A stretch of 64,000 bases of DNA from Gemmatimonadota bacterium. Its GTDB lineage: Bacteria > Gemmatimonadota > Gemmatimonadetes > Palauibacterales > Palauibacteraceae. Below, one piece after another: positions 9,023 through 18,966 of the stretch. Position 1 is the first letter of the stretch; every line of letters starts with the position of its first letter. The notes under the pieces are model-generated. The model made no database searches. It saw nothing but the letters and a program-made list of their open reading frames with translations, and was not told the origin of the DNA. The stretch is from contig JAJCZV010000028.1 in assembly GCA_029262175.1 (NCBI GenBank), positions 25,932-89,931 of the forward strand, read 5' to 3'. Position numbers and translations under genes: made by a program.

Positions 9023-11050
9023 CTATTCTGCCCCGAGCGCGCTCGCTCGCAGAAAAGCTCGGATCCCGTTGAGGACACCACGGGCGTAGGCCGTCTGGAA
9101 CCGGGGTGTGCGCAGCGCCGCTTCCTGCTCCGGAATCAACATGAACGCGCCTTCCGTCAGGATGGCCGGCATCCAGGGCTCGCGCACCACGGCAAGATCA
9201 CCCCAGACCACCCCCAGGTCCCGCAGGCCGAGCTGCTCGGCGAGCGCGCGCTGCACGTAGGACCCCAAGCCGGCGGAGTGCGCGTGATGGTAATAGGTGG
9301 CGGTCCCCGCTCGTTCGAACGGCCGGATCCCGTCGGGCAGCGCGTTGTTGTGTATCGAGACCAGGATCTCCGCGCCGCCCTCTCGGGCAATGCGCGTTCG
9401 TTCATAGAGGCCGAGCGCCGAGCGGCTGTCTCGGATCAACAGCGGTCGCGCCCCGGCTTCTTCGAGCAGGTCCGCGAGTCGTCGGGCTACGGCCAGGTTC
9501 GCGTCGCCTTCGAAAAATCCCGTCGGTCCGTGACTCCCGGCTCCGGGGTGCCCGGGGTCGATGGCAATGCGGCGACCTCGGAGCGGAGCGTCGGCATCGA
9601 TCTCGGGCGGCTGGCGGACGTCCAGCCGTAGAAGGGTGGCCCGTTCCCCCCTCGCGAGCGGTCGGCTCGTGCGGGCCCCCTCGTACGCCGCTGCGTCGCC
9701 CGACTCATAGCTGAGGCGGTAGCCCCAGATCTGCCACTCGAATTCCAGTTCGATGCGCACGCTGGGTCCGGCCTCTTGCGTCCAACGCGCGATCCGCACG
9801 CCCGTTCCAACTCCGTGAGCGAAGCGATCAATCTGTCCAAACGCATCATGGATCGTGAGCGCGATCGAACGCGGACCGATCACTTCAGCCTCCGCGGCGA
9901 CCGGTCGCGATAGTCCCACCCGAAGCGCTACGGCCCCCTCCTCGGAAGCGAGATGGGGTCGACCATCGTCGACTCCTCCGGCCCTTGACAGTCTCGCGTC
10001 GCCGGTCACTGCCGGAGCGGAATCGTGCGCCTCCCAAGTTGCGTCGTCCGCGAGCACCCAAGCGTCTAGCCCGTCCCGGACGCGGACGCGCAGACGATCA
10101 CCGAAACGTCCGGTGACCGGGACGGTCGTGCCCTCGGAGAACCGCCAGCGATAGGGACCGAACGGGGTCGGTCGCCCCACCACCACCTCGCTCCGACCGT
10201 TGATGGGATCGGGCGCTTCCCCCAGGCGCACGCTGGGTCGAGACGCGGCAGCCAGCAGCGCGAGCGGAAGCCGCAGTTTCTCCGTCCTCTGTGTAGTTCC
10301 GCTGTCCAGGAGCAGGCTCAAGTCGAGTGTGTCGACCGCCACCCCCGGAGCCGGCGTTTCGCCCGCTCGGCCACCGCGTACGCCCGATCGCGAGCCGCGG
10401 CTGCAGCCGCCCGCATCGCAGGCGGCCTCGCGCACATCCGAGGCCGCGATCTCGAGATGGTAGAGATCCAAGTCGCCTCGTTGGACGGCCACCCGCGGCA
10501 CCTCGAACACGCGCGCACCGGCCTGGAGATTCATCCGGGTTCCCGACTCCGCAACGAACTCGAAGGAGATGGGTTCGTCCACCCGGACCCAGCGCTCGGC
10601 TCGCAGTCCCAGCCCACCCGGATCTACCCAAGGAGACGGGGCGCCAGATGGACGAGCCGACCGGGGTCGCCGAATCGGATGATCCAGGACGACCGTGTCG
10701 GTGGCGGTTCGGGCAATCAGCCGGTACACGGCCCGTTGGTCTTCGCTCGCCTCGGGGGCTTCGAGCCACGCCAGGAACCCCCCGTCTTCATGAACCTCGA
10801 CGGGTACGCCGTTGATTTCGAGCGTTGCAGCTGCTTCGCTCACGGAACCAAACAAGAAATTGGAATCGGACGCGATGAGCTGAAGCCGCGCGGGGTATCG
10901 CACGACCACTTCGGCGGCGGCTCCTTCCGCTGCGTCTCGCGCCGTCTCGCGCGGCGTCGCTGCGGCCGCTACCGCCAGACTGGAGACAGCCGCAGCGGCT
11001 CCGATCCACCAGCCGCGCCTCAGCCGACCTCGTCCTTCGATCCCACGCAT
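9023..11050 (-). CDS. secreted N-acetylmuramoyl-L-alanine amidase (Amidase_3)
   Basis: GRRIAIDPGHPGAGSHGPTGFFEGDANLAVARRLADLLEEAG...ILVSIHNNALPDG...VWGDLAVVREPWMPAILTEGAFM; N-terminal export signal. Confidence 0.9.
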   Translation of the reverse strand: MRGIEGRGRLRRGWWIGAAAAVSSLAVAAAATPRETARDAAEGAAAEVVVRYPARLQLIASDSNFLFGSVSEAAATLEINGVPVEVHEDGGFLAWLEAPEASEDQRAVYRLIARTATDTVVLDHPIRRPRSARPSGAPSPWVDPGGLGLRAERWVRVDEPISFEFVAESGTRMNLQAGARVFEVPRVAVQRGDLDLYHLEIAASDVREAACDAGGCSRGSRSGVRGGRAGETPAPGVAVDTLDLSLLLDSGTTQRTEKLRLPLALLAAASRPSVRLGEAPDPINGRSEVVVGRPTPFGPYRWRFSEGTTVPVTGRFGDRLRVRVRDGLDAWVLADDATWEAHDSAPAVTGDARLSRAGGVDDGRPHLASEEGAVALRVGLSRPVAAEAEVIGPRSIALTIHDAFGQIDRFAHGVGTGVRIARWTQEAGPSVRIELEFEWQIWGYRLSYESGDAAAYEGARTSRPLARGERATLLRLDVRQPPEIDADAPLRGRRIAIDPGHPGAGSHGPTGFFEGDANLAVARRLADLLEEAGARPLLIRDSRSALGLYERTRIAREGGAEILVSIHNNALPDGIRPFERAGTATYYHHAHSAGLGSYVQRALAEQLGLRDLGVVWGDLAVVREPWMPAILTEGAFMLIPEQEAALRTPRFQTAYARGVLNGIRAFLRASALGAE

Positions 11051-11063
11051 CCCCCGCCTCCCC

Positions 11064-12803
11064 CTAGCCGTGCGCCGCCGCCCCAAACCGGCGCCGCAAC
11101 GCGAGTAACCCGACGCTCCCCATCAACGCGAACGCACCAGACACGACGAACACCCGTGTCTCCAAAAGAATCGCGCCGCCCAACGCGAACATGACGCCGA
11201 AGAGCAACGCAGTCGCCGCCGTCGTGCGCAACAACGTCACACCGAGCGGAAGCGCGGGTCCCACCGCAGCGCGCTTCCGAATCTCCGCCCACCCCGGGCC
11301 GCCGGGCCGGACGCGCCGGTAGAAGGATAGTAGGGTCGCGTCTTCTTCGGGTCGGGTCAGGAACATCACGGGCAGCCAAACGAGCGCCGATCCGAACGCG
11401 GTTACGGCCAGCCGAGTGCCGAACTCGAGCTCGCCGAACATCGGCAAGTAGGACAGCAACGCGATCGCGAATCCCGCGAGCATCGAGGCCAACTCGGCCC
11501 AGGCGTTCACCCGCCACCAGAACCAACGAAGGATGAGTACGGCTCCCGGGCCCGTTCCTATTGCGATCATGAATCGAAACAAGGCAGCGAGGTCGTCAGC
11601 GAAAAAAGCGGCCACGGCGGATAGTCCCACGATCATGGCGGAGGCCAAGCGACCGAGCCGCACCAGCTTGGCTTGCGACGCCGAGGGGTCGACGAACCGG
11701 GCGTACAGATCGTTGACGATGTAACTCGCGCCCCAATTGATTTGCGTCGAGACCGTGGACATGAACGCGGCCACGAGCGACGCCACGACCAGCCCCAAGA
11801 GCCCCGCCGGCAGGTATCGCAGCATGAGTAGCGGATAGGCGAGGTCGGGGTCGCTCAGATCGGGAAGCACCACCACGCCCACCAGTCCGACGATCACCCA
11901 CGGCCAAGCGCGGACCACGTAGTGCAACCAAACGAAAAGCCAAGCCGCCTTTTCTGCATCGCGTTCGGTTCGACAGGCGAGGAGCCGTTGGACGAACTCC
12001 CCTCCTCCGTCGGAGCGCCGAAAGGCCCACCATTGAATGCCCAAGTAGGCGAGAAACGTCCCGAACGGAAGTGACTCGGATCCCGGTGCGGGGACCATCT
12101 CGAGCACGTCGCTGCGACCGGCTTCCATCAAGCCGCGCTTCAACTCCGCTACGCCGCCGACATCGACCAATGCATATCCGGCGACCAACAGCGCACCGAC
12201 GAGCGCGAGAAAGAACTGGAAGAAGTCCGTCGCGACGACGCCCCACAGACCCGCCAGACCCGCGTAAAGCAACACGAACACGGAGAGGAAGACGACCGCC
12301 CACAGCCGCTCATCACCCGGTATCCCTTCCGGCAGGTTTGGGAGCAGACCGAGAGCCTCGACCACCTTGCGCATGGCCAGCATCACAAAGCCGATCGCGA
12401 TGCAGTTGATGGGGACGGCGAACAGGAACGCGCGCGAGGCGCGAAGCACGGCGGCCGGGCGCCCCCCATATCGAAGCTCGGTCAGTTCGACGTCGGTCAC
12501 CACTTCGGCACGGCGCCACATGCGGGCGAACAGATAGATCAAAAGCATGTGCGAGACCCCGAACGACCACCACTCCCAGTTCCCCGCGATCCCTCGACGC
12601 GCGATGAGCCCCGACACGTAGAGCGGCGCATCCACCGAGAAGGTGGTCGCCGCCATCGACGTCCCGGCGAGCCACCAGGGGAGTGCCCGGCCCCCGACGA
12701 AGAACTCGACGACGCCTCCTTTGGCTCGGCGAGAGAGCCAAAGGCCAACGCTGAGGGTCAGGACCAGGTATGCGGCAACGATCCACCAGTCCGGAGCGCT
12801 CAC
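11064..12803 (-). CDS. sodium:solute symporter (SSS family)
   Basis: GTG start: MSAPDWWIVAAYLVLTLSVGLWLSRRAKGGVVEFFVGGRALPWWLAGTSMAATTFSVDAPLYVSG...; many TM segments, SSS signature. Confidence 0.88.
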   Translation of the reverse strand: MSAPDWWIVAAYLVLTLSVGLWLSRRAKGGVVEFFVGGRALPWWLAGTSMAATTFSVDAPLYVSGLIARRGIAGNWEWWSFGVSHMLLIYLFARMWRRAEVVTDVELTELRYGGRPAAVLRASRAFLFAVPINCIAIGFVMLAMRKVVEALGLLPNLPEGIPGDERLWAVVFLSVFVLLYAGLAGLWGVVATDFFQFFLALVGALLVAGYALVDVGGVAELKRGLMEAGRSDVLEMVPAPGSESLPFGTFLAYLGIQWWAFRRSDGGGEFVQRLLACRTERDAEKAAWLFVWLHYVVRAWPWVIVGLVGVVVLPDLSDPDLAYPLLMLRYLPAGLLGLVVASLVAAFMSTVSTQINWGASYIVNDLYARFVDPSASQAKLVRLGRLASAMIVGLSAVAAFFADDLAALFRFMIAIGTGPGAVLILRWFWWRVNAWAELASMLAGFAIALLSYLPMFGELEFGTRLAVTAFGSALVWLPVMFLTRPEEDATLLSFYRRVRPGGPGWAEIRKRAAVGPALPLGVTLLRTTAATALLFGVMFALGGAILLETRVFVVSGAFALMGSVGLLALRRRFGAAAHG

Positions 12804-14239
12804 GCGCGCACGGCTCCGTCGATCCAGCGAGCGGCGGCGCGCTCCATGACCGTCTCGGTCGACCACGCGCAGATTCCAGGGACGTCGAGCGTGTCCAACC
12901 ACCGCTCGTGGCCCAGAAGCACGACCACGCCGCGGCGCGCTTTGCCAAGAATCCTTCGCGTTTGTTCGACCACTTCCGGAGACGGCCCGCCGCGCCCCTT
13001 CCAACCCTTGGGCGTCGCGGCCAGCACCACGATGGACTGTTGGCCGGCATCTGAGTCCGCGTCCGTGAGCGACCAGCCGGCTCCCGCCAGTTCGCGGCGC
13101 AGAATCGCGCCGAGGGGGCCCTCCCGCCCCGCCGGCGGGCCGACATCGGGGTCGTCGGAAACTCCGATGACGGTGGTCAGGGCGGACCGGCTCCAGTCGG
13201 ACAACGCGTCGGCTCGATCTACGATGGTTCGGCAGGCGAACCGCACGTCGTCCATGGGTTCGGCAGCTTGAGCACCGGTTCGAGGTCGAGCGAGTGCCGT
13301 ATCGATCCGGCGGATAGACGCGGCGACTGTGTCGCCGAACGGCGCTTCGGACAGCGCCGACTTCAAGGTCTGAATCGTGGCATCGACGTCGCTCGGATAC
13401 AGCACCAAGTCACACCCCGCGCGCACGGCGTCCACGGCCGCTCCCGCATCGTCGTGCCCGATCGCCCCCATGATCATCGCGTCGGTTGCCACCAGCCCAT
13501 CGAACCCGAGTTGCTCGCGCAGGAGTCCGTTGACGATGGTCGACGAGAGCGTGGCCGCGCGTTCGCTGCCCAGCGCCGGAAACACCACGTGGGCGACCAT
13601 CGCGCTCGCCACCGTCGCGGCGACCCGCGCAAACGGCTCGAGATCGGCCTGCAGCGTTTCTCGATCGGCCGAGACCACCGGAAGCCCGATGTGGGAATCA
13701 TCGGTCGTTCGACCGTGTCCCGGGAAGTGCTTCGCACAGGCGAGGGCGCCCTGCGACTGACACCCCTCGATCCAACGCAACCCCAACTCCGCCACCCGGC
13801 TCGGATCCGAGCCGAAACTCCGCGTGGCCACGATGGGGTTTGTCCGTTCCGCGTCGAGATCGAGGACGGGTGCGAGGACCCAGTCCACGCCGACCGAGAG
13901 CGCGTCTCGGGCGGTCACCGATCCGGCCTGCCTCGCGGCCTCGGGCGCATCCGACAAAACGGCCAACGCGGCTGGCGGGGGAAGTTCGGTCAGTCCTCGA
14001 AATTGTTGGCCAGCGCCTCGCTCGAGGTCGGCGCCGATGAGGATGTCATGGCTCGACTGGCGGCGGAGTCGCTCGGTCAATGTCGCCACCGCCTCGGCCT
14101 CTCCGCCGAAGAGGATGAATCCGCCCACGCCGAGATCGAGGGCGCGCGCGGCGTGCTCGGACACATCCCCGGTCGACCAGCGGTCGAGCCGAAGCGCCGC
14201 CACGACCAGACGGCCGGCGTCGACCGCTTCCGGCGTCAA
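12800..14239 (-). CDS. nagZ: glycoside hydrolase family 3, beta-N-acetylhexosaminidase (NagZ-like)
   Basis: LIGADLERGAGQQF...VDWVLAPVLDLD...FGSDP...CAKHFPGHGRTTDDSHIGLP...DGLVATDAMIMGAI. Confidence 0.88.
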   Translation of the reverse strand: MTPEAVDAGRLVVAALRLDRWSTGDVSEHAARALDLGVGGFILFGGEAEAVATLTERLRRQSSHDILIGADLERGAGQQFRGLTELPPPAALAVLSDAPEAARQAGSVTARDALSVGVDWVLAPVLDLDAERTNPIVATRSFGSDPSRVAELGLRWIEGCQSQGALACAKHFPGHGRTTDDSHIGLPVVSADRETLQADLEPFARVAATVASAMVAHVVFPALGSERAATLSSTIVNGLLREQLGFDGLVATDAMIMGAIGHDDAGAAVDAVRAGCDLVLYPSDVDATIQTLKSALSEAPFGDTVAASIRRIDTALARPRTGAQAAEPMDDVRFACRTIVDRADALSDWSRSALTTVIGVSDDPDVGPPAGREGPLGAILRRELAGAGWSLTDADSDAGQQSIVVLAATPKGWKGRGGPSPEVVEQTRRILGKARRGVVVLLGHERWLDTLDVPGICAWSTETVMERAAARWIDGAVRA

Positions 14240-15363
14240 ACGGGCGTCCCGGCGCCGAGGATGCGTGGGCCCTTCGCCCCGGTGGCCCAGGGTGCGTTGG
14301 CGGGAAAGCCAAGCACGTGCTGACGGGCAAGAAGCGCGAAGGCGACGGCCTCGCGCGCATCGGGATCAGCGCCGAGGGCCGAGAGATCGCGCACGGGCAT
14401 CGGAGAGAGATGGGTCTCGAGGCGCGCCACGAGCGCGCGATTTCTCGCGCCTCCCCCGCACAGGTAGCAAGCCGACACTGGCGTTTCGATCCATTGGTAG
14501 CCGCCCGCGATCGAAGCCGCGGTAAGCTCGGTCAGCGTGGCCGCGACATCCTGGGGCGAAAGCTCGGCGTGTCGTCCAATCCAATCGAACAATCGGGCCT
14601 CCGTGAAATACTCTCGACCCGTGGACTTGGGCGGCGGAGCTCGGAAGTACGGATCCTCCAGCCACTCCGACAATGCCGCTTGATCGATCTGTCCGCTCGC
14701 CGCCAGCTCGCCGTCTCGATCGAAGGTCTCTGAGCCACCGGTGAAGTGCTCGATCGCGGCATCCAAGAGTGCAACGCCTGGCCCCGTGTCGAAGGCCAGG
14801 GGGTCCGCGTCGTCGTCCAGCGCCGGCAGGACCGTCACGTTCGCCATGCCCCCGATGTTTTGTATGGCGAGCGCTTCGGCGCCGCGGAGTAGAAGCGCGT
14901 CGGCGTATGGGACCAGCGGAGCTCCTTCGCCTCCCGCCGCTACATCGCGAACGCGAAAATCGGCCACGACCGGAATCTCCGCGATCTCGGCGATCACCGC
15001 GGGCTGTCCGAGTTGGAGCGTCGCTCCCAGCCGCCCGCCGCTCGGCGGACGGTGCCACAACGTCTGGCCATGGCTCCCGATCGCCCGAATCTGTTCGCTG
15101 GAGATGTCGGCATCGGAAAGCGCGCGGCGCACCGCGTTTCCGATTCGGGCTCCCAAGTCGAAATCCAGATCGCACAGCGCCTCGGCGGTCCCCGCTGCGA
15201 TCGCGCGTCGGATTTGGTCGCGCACATCGAGCTCGTACGTCTCGGTCCCGAAGGCGACGAGTTCCCAGGTGGTCGGCCGTTCCCCCTCGCCCGCGAAGTC
15301 GACGATGGCGACGTCGATCCCATCGAGGGACGTGCCCGACATGACCCCGACCCAGAGGCTCAT
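14236..15363 (-). CDS. anmK: anhydro-N-acetylmuramic acid kinase
   Basis: MSLWVGVMSGTSLDGIDVAIVDF...IGSHGQTLWHRPP...LQLGQPAVIAE...FDTGPGVALLD. Confidence 0.95.
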   Translation of the reverse strand: MSLWVGVMSGTSLDGIDVAIVDFAGEGERPTTWELVAFGTETYELDVRDQIRRAIAAGTAEALCDLDFDLGARIGNAVRRALSDADISSEQIRAIGSHGQTLWHRPPSGGRLGATLQLGQPAVIAEIAEIPVVADFRVRDVAAGGEGAPLVPYADALLLRGAEALAIQNIGGMANVTVLPALDDDADPLAFDTGPGVALLDAAIEHFTGGSETFDRDGELAASGQIDQAALSEWLEDPYFRAPPPKSTGREYFTEARLFDWIGRHAELSPQDVAATLTELTAASIAGGYQWIETPVSACYLCGGGARNRALVARLETHLSPMPVRDLSALGADPDAREAVAFALLARQHVLGFPANAPWATGAKGPRILGAGTPV

Positions 15364-16820
15364 GCCCCGCGCTCGCCGGAACCGTCGATGCTGTCATGCA
15401 ACAACGCAGGGTGCACTCGCTCTCGTATGCGGAGCGCATGCGCCTCATCGTGTTGAGCGATGCCGCGAAGAAACTGATACAAGGTGAACGACTCTTCTCC
15501 GAGCTGACCCCGCCAAGACCAAACGTCGGGGTCGGTGCCGATCGAGGCCAAGGTTCGGGCCCGCTCCGCGTTGAGGGCGGACACGAGGTTATTGAATGTC
15601 TCGTCGACCAGCGGATGTGGGTCGGCGATCCAATCGACCAACGCTACCGGGACGGCACCCTCGGACGCCAACCAGGCGCGCACACGCGGCCCGACCGCCT
15701 CGCGTTCGAACTCGAGAAGATGAGCCGCGTGCTCTGCGGCATGCCAGCCGTTTGTTCTGGCCGGGACGCGCGAGCCCGCGGCGTCGATCTCCGCCGCCTC
15801 CACGTGCGCTTCAGACAGCCTTTGTGCGGCGCGCGAGAGCCGGCTCAACAGGTCGCGCACGTCTCGCTCCGCCGGCGTTGCCGTATACGCCGCATAGTAG
15901 ACGTCCTTATGCGCATCAAACCGTTCCACTACCCGGCCCAGAAACCCTCCGCAGGCGTCGAGCCAGCGCTCGGCGACGCCTCGATCGACGTCGAGGAGCG
16001 TCATCGCGAGGGCGGTCTTGACGCCCCCCCCGGACGCGAGGAGTCGATCGCGAGCCTCTTCGCGATCCACATCCGTCACGGCCTGCATGATTCGTAGACT
16101 GCGGTCGACCAACTTCGCGGACCTCGCGCGAACATCCACCATCAGATTCTGATAGACCCGACCGCCACGAATCATGGCGCCGGTCGTAATCGTGTTGAGA
16201 ACGAGCTTGGTCGCCGTCCCGGCCTTGAGCCGAGTGGAGCCCGCGATCACTTCGGGTCCAACCAGGGGGACAATGAGATGGTCAGCGAGCGTCCGCATCT
16301 CCTCGGGCGGCTCCGAACAGCACAAGAAGCCCGTCCCGGCCCCTCGCCGGTGCGCTTCCTCCAACGCGCCGTGCACGAACGGCGTCGTGCCGGACGTGGC
16401 GATCCCGAGGACGAAATCTGCGGCCGTGACATCCAATTCGGCCAGACGTTCGGCCCCCGCAGCGGCGTCATCCTCGGCCCCCTCGCTGCTCCGAATTAAG
16501 GCGTCCACGCCGCCAGCGATCACACAGCGGACCAGCTCCGGGTCAACACCAAACGTAGGAGGACACTCCGAGGCATCCAGCATCCCGAGACGACCACTCG
16601 TCCCCGCGCCGACGTAGATGAGCCGCCCGCCGTCGTCGAAGCGCCTCGCGACATCTTCGACGACCGCCGCGATCCTCGGTGCTTGGGTGGCGACTGCGTC
16701 GGGCACGGCGCGATCCTCGGCACTCATCAATTGCACGATCGTGGCTGCATCCGCCTGATCGATGCCCAGCGTGCGCGGGTTACGCGCCTCCGTGAGACGG
16801 ACGTCCGTTGGTCTAGTCAT
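15360..16820 (-). CDS. murQ: N-acetylmuramic acid 6-phosphate etherase with C-terminal DinB-like extension
   Basis: TEARNPRTLGIDQADAATIVQLMSAED...RLIYVGAGTSGRLGMLDASECPPTFGV...; 486 aa, longer than typical MurQ; C-terminus WHAAEHAAHLLEFERE...HDEAHALRIRE. Confidence 0.93.
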   Translation of the reverse strand: MTRPTDVRLTEARNPRTLGIDQADAATIVQLMSAEDRAVPDAVATQAPRIAAVVEDVARRFDDGGRLIYVGAGTSGRLGMLDASECPPTFGVDPELVRCVIAGGVDALIRSSEGAEDDAAAGAERLAELDVTAADFVLGIATSGTTPFVHGALEEAHRRGAGTGFLCCSEPPEEMRTLADHLIVPLVGPEVIAGSTRLKAGTATKLVLNTITTGAMIRGGRVYQNLMVDVRARSAKLVDRSLRIMQAVTDVDREEARDRLLASGGGVKTALAMTLLDVDRGVAERWLDACGGFLGRVVERFDAHKDVYYAAYTATPAERDVRDLLSRLSRAAQRLSEAHVEAAEIDAAGSRVPARTNGWHAAEHAAHLLEFEREAVGPRVRAWLASEGAVPVALVDWIADPHPLVDETFNNLVSALNAERARTLASIGTDPDVWSWRGQLGEESFTLYQFLRGIAQHDEAHALRIRERVHPALLHDSIDGSGERGA

Positions 16821-16903
16821 GAGACTTCGGGTACATTAGCGTCTCCGTCTCGCACGTCGCTCGCGGCCCTTCCGAGTCGCGGCCAACCTAGGGGGAAGAG
16901 CCG

Positions 16904-17182
16904 GTGTCGGTCGAGGGAATCGTTTTTTTGTTCGCAATCGCGATCATCTTTGGAAGTATCGGCGAGTCGCTCGCCGGGTTCTCGGCCGGCAACCTGCTGG
17001 TCCGTACGGCCATTGCCTTCATCGGCGCCCTCATCGGCCGGTGGCTGCCGCAACAGTTTGGCATGCCCACGCTGCAGACCGTGACGATTGACGGGAGCAC
17101 CTACCCCATCGTTTGGTGCATCGCGCTCGCCGCGCTTTTCACAGCCGTGGCCGGGGCGGTGTGGGGTCAGAGGACGCATTAG
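16904..17182 (+). CDS. small membrane protein, GlsB/YeaQ/YmgE-like
   Basis: VEGIVFLFAIAIIFGSIGESLAGFSAGNLLVRTAIAFIGALIGRWLPQQFG; three hydrophobic segments. Confidence 0.6.
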   Translation: MSVEGIVFLFAIAIIFGSIGESLAGFSAGNLLVRTAIAFIGALIGRWLPQQFGMPTLQTVTIDGSTYPIVWCIALAALFTAVAGAVWGQRTH

Positions 17183-17858
17183 CCCGCCGAGAGTCCACGA
17201 TGTTCTGACGCGCCTCCTGGAGCGCTTCGGTCCTCTCGACAAGCCCCGTCTCGATCCGCTGGACGAACTGGTCCTCACGATTCTCAGTCAGTCCACGACG
17301 GATGCCAACCGGGATCGGGCATGGGAAAACCTGAGGAACCGATTCCCCGCGTCGTCGGAGCAGACGTTGGAGGTGGCTTGGGAGGCGGTGCTGGAAAGCT
17401 CGGTGGCGACGCTGACCGAGACGATCCGTGTCGCCGGTCTGGCGGGCCAAAAACAGGCGGCGATCCGAGGGGTCCTTAGCCGTCTGCTCCAGGAGTTCGG
17501 CCGGCTATCGCTCGATCAGTTGCATGGCATGGACGATTTGGAGGCCGTGGAATACCTGATCGGATTTCAGGGCGTGGGTCTGAAGACCGCCGCCTGTGTG
17601 CTCTGCTTTTCGCTTCGACGGCCGATCTTGCCGGTGGACACACACGTTCACCGGATCGCGAAACGCTTGGCCTGGGTCCCCGCAACCTCCGACGCGACCC
17701 GAACGCACCGGCTCTTGGAGCCCCTGGTCACACCCGAAGACCGTTTTCCGCTCCATCTCCAACTCATCACACTAGGGCGGACCTACTGCACGGCGCGCCG
17801 CCCCGATTGCTCGGCCTGTCCGCTGGAAAAGGGCTGCTCTCGTGTCGGTGTGACCTGA
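17088..17858 (+). CDS. nth: endonuclease III-like DNA glycosylase (HhH-GPD with FeS motif); true start probably near 17180
   Basis: LDELVLTILSQSTTDANRDRAWENL...LIGFQGVGLKTAACVLCFSLRRPILPVDTHVHRIAKRL...CTARRPDCSACPLEKGC. Confidence 0.9.
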   Translation: MTGAPTPSFGASRSPRFSQPWPGRCGVRGRISPPRVHDVLTRLLERFGPLDKPRLDPLDELVLTILSQSTTDANRDRAWENLRNRFPASSEQTLEVAWEAVLESSVATLTETIRVAGLAGQKQAAIRGVLSRLLQEFGRLSLDQLHGMDDLEAVEYLIGFQGVGLKTAACVLCFSLRRPILPVDTHVHRIAKRLAWVPATSDATRTHRLLEPLVTPEDRFPLHLQLITLGRTYCTARRPDCSACPLEKGCSRVGVT

Positions 17859-17916
17859 TCGGTGGGGACCGCTAGGGGCCAGCAAGTGGCCCGCTAGCGA
17901 CTTCCTGAGAGCGCTC

Positions 17917-18813
17917 CTAGGAGCCCATCGGGTCCGGAATACGGATTTCGAGTGGCTCGTCGAGGCGTAGCCGTAAAATCGACCCCGCGGCCAACACCGC
18001 GTCCGCGTCCTCGGTCGCGAGCGTGATCGCGGTACCAGCGGCAGCACCTACGGCGGCGCCGATCACGGTGCCCTTGGAGTTACCGCCGATCACTCGCCCC
18101 AGGATCGCCCCCGCCACGGCACCAGCCCCGATGCGGGCGGCCTTGTCACCGGTCGACAAACTCCCCTGGGACTGTGGCGTGGCTTGCACCACCGAAGCCG
18201 TAATCGGATAGGCCACCCCGCCAAAGAACACGTCGATGAACTTGATCTTGATAATCGCTTCCTGCCCCGACCCGCCGGATCGCTGAACGGCCGTAACCTC
18301 GCCGCGCACGAGCGAATTGAACGGGACGATCACCTTTCCGCCGTCGATCAGCGGCGTCGTCACCGATGCCTGGAACTTGTCGCCCGGTTGATTGGAGCGC
18401 GTGCTCAGCTGCTCGAGCAATTCTATTTCCAGCTCTGCACCGGTGGACGCCGTGAGGGTCACGTACCGGATCTCCGGCTCGGGCGGCTCGGTGACCTCCT
18501 CCGCTACGGGGGTCTGTTCGACCTCAGGGGCGGGGGCTGGCGGAGGCGGTGGCGGCGGGGCGCGCCGAACCGGCGAACTCGGGGGAGGCGGCGGTGGCGC
18601 GGCCTGTGCCACGGTTTCACCGGGCTCGCTACCTGCCCCTTCATCGCTGAGTTCGGGCTCGGTCTGTTCGTCCATCGGCAACTCGATTTCCCGGAGCGAC
18701 ACGTCCGCTTCCGGCACGACATCTCCACGACAAGCCAAGAAGCTCGATCCCACCACCACGATCATGGCGACGCCTCGAACCACCATCCCACCACTGCCCC
18801 ATATCGCATTCAC
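17917..18813 (-). CDS. proline-rich lipoprotein with glycine-zipper C-terminal region
   Basis: GTG start with AAGGAGA SD; lipobox SSFLAC; PPPPPPSSPVRRAPPPPPPPAP; IGAGAVAGAILGRVIGGNSKGTVIGAAVGAAAGTA. Confidence 0.75.
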   Translation of the reverse strand: MNAIWGSGGMVVRGVAMIVVVGSSFLACRGDVVPEADVSLREIELPMDEQTEPELSDEGAGSEPGETVAQAAPPPPPPSSPVRRAPPPPPPPAPAPEVEQTPVAEEVTEPPEPEIRYVTLTASTGAELEIELLEQLSTRSNQPGDKFQASVTTPLIDGGKVIVPFNSLVRGEVTAVQRSGGSGQEAIIKIKFIDVFFGGVAYPITASVVQATPQSQGSLSTGDKAARIGAGAVAGAILGRVIGGNSKGTVIGAAVGAAAGTAITLATEDADAVLAAGSILRLRLDEPLEIRIPDPMGS

Positions 18814-18966
18814 GATCGACTCTCCTTGGTGTATCCAGATCTCGTTGTACGCCGTGCCCCTCACCTGTACGTTCGCCGAGCACGTCCAAACACTGCATAC
18901 CGTATTGTCCGACACCGGTTCCATCATTCGGATCGACCCCGAACACGGCCGCGCTCAGGAGTTGCT

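Noticed and set aside
18184-18966. N-terminal 261-aa extension of the ABC exporter ORF
   Set aside because: Overlaps antisense to the glycine-zipper lipoprotein gene and has non-protein-like composition; TTG start at 18967 fits the ABC family.
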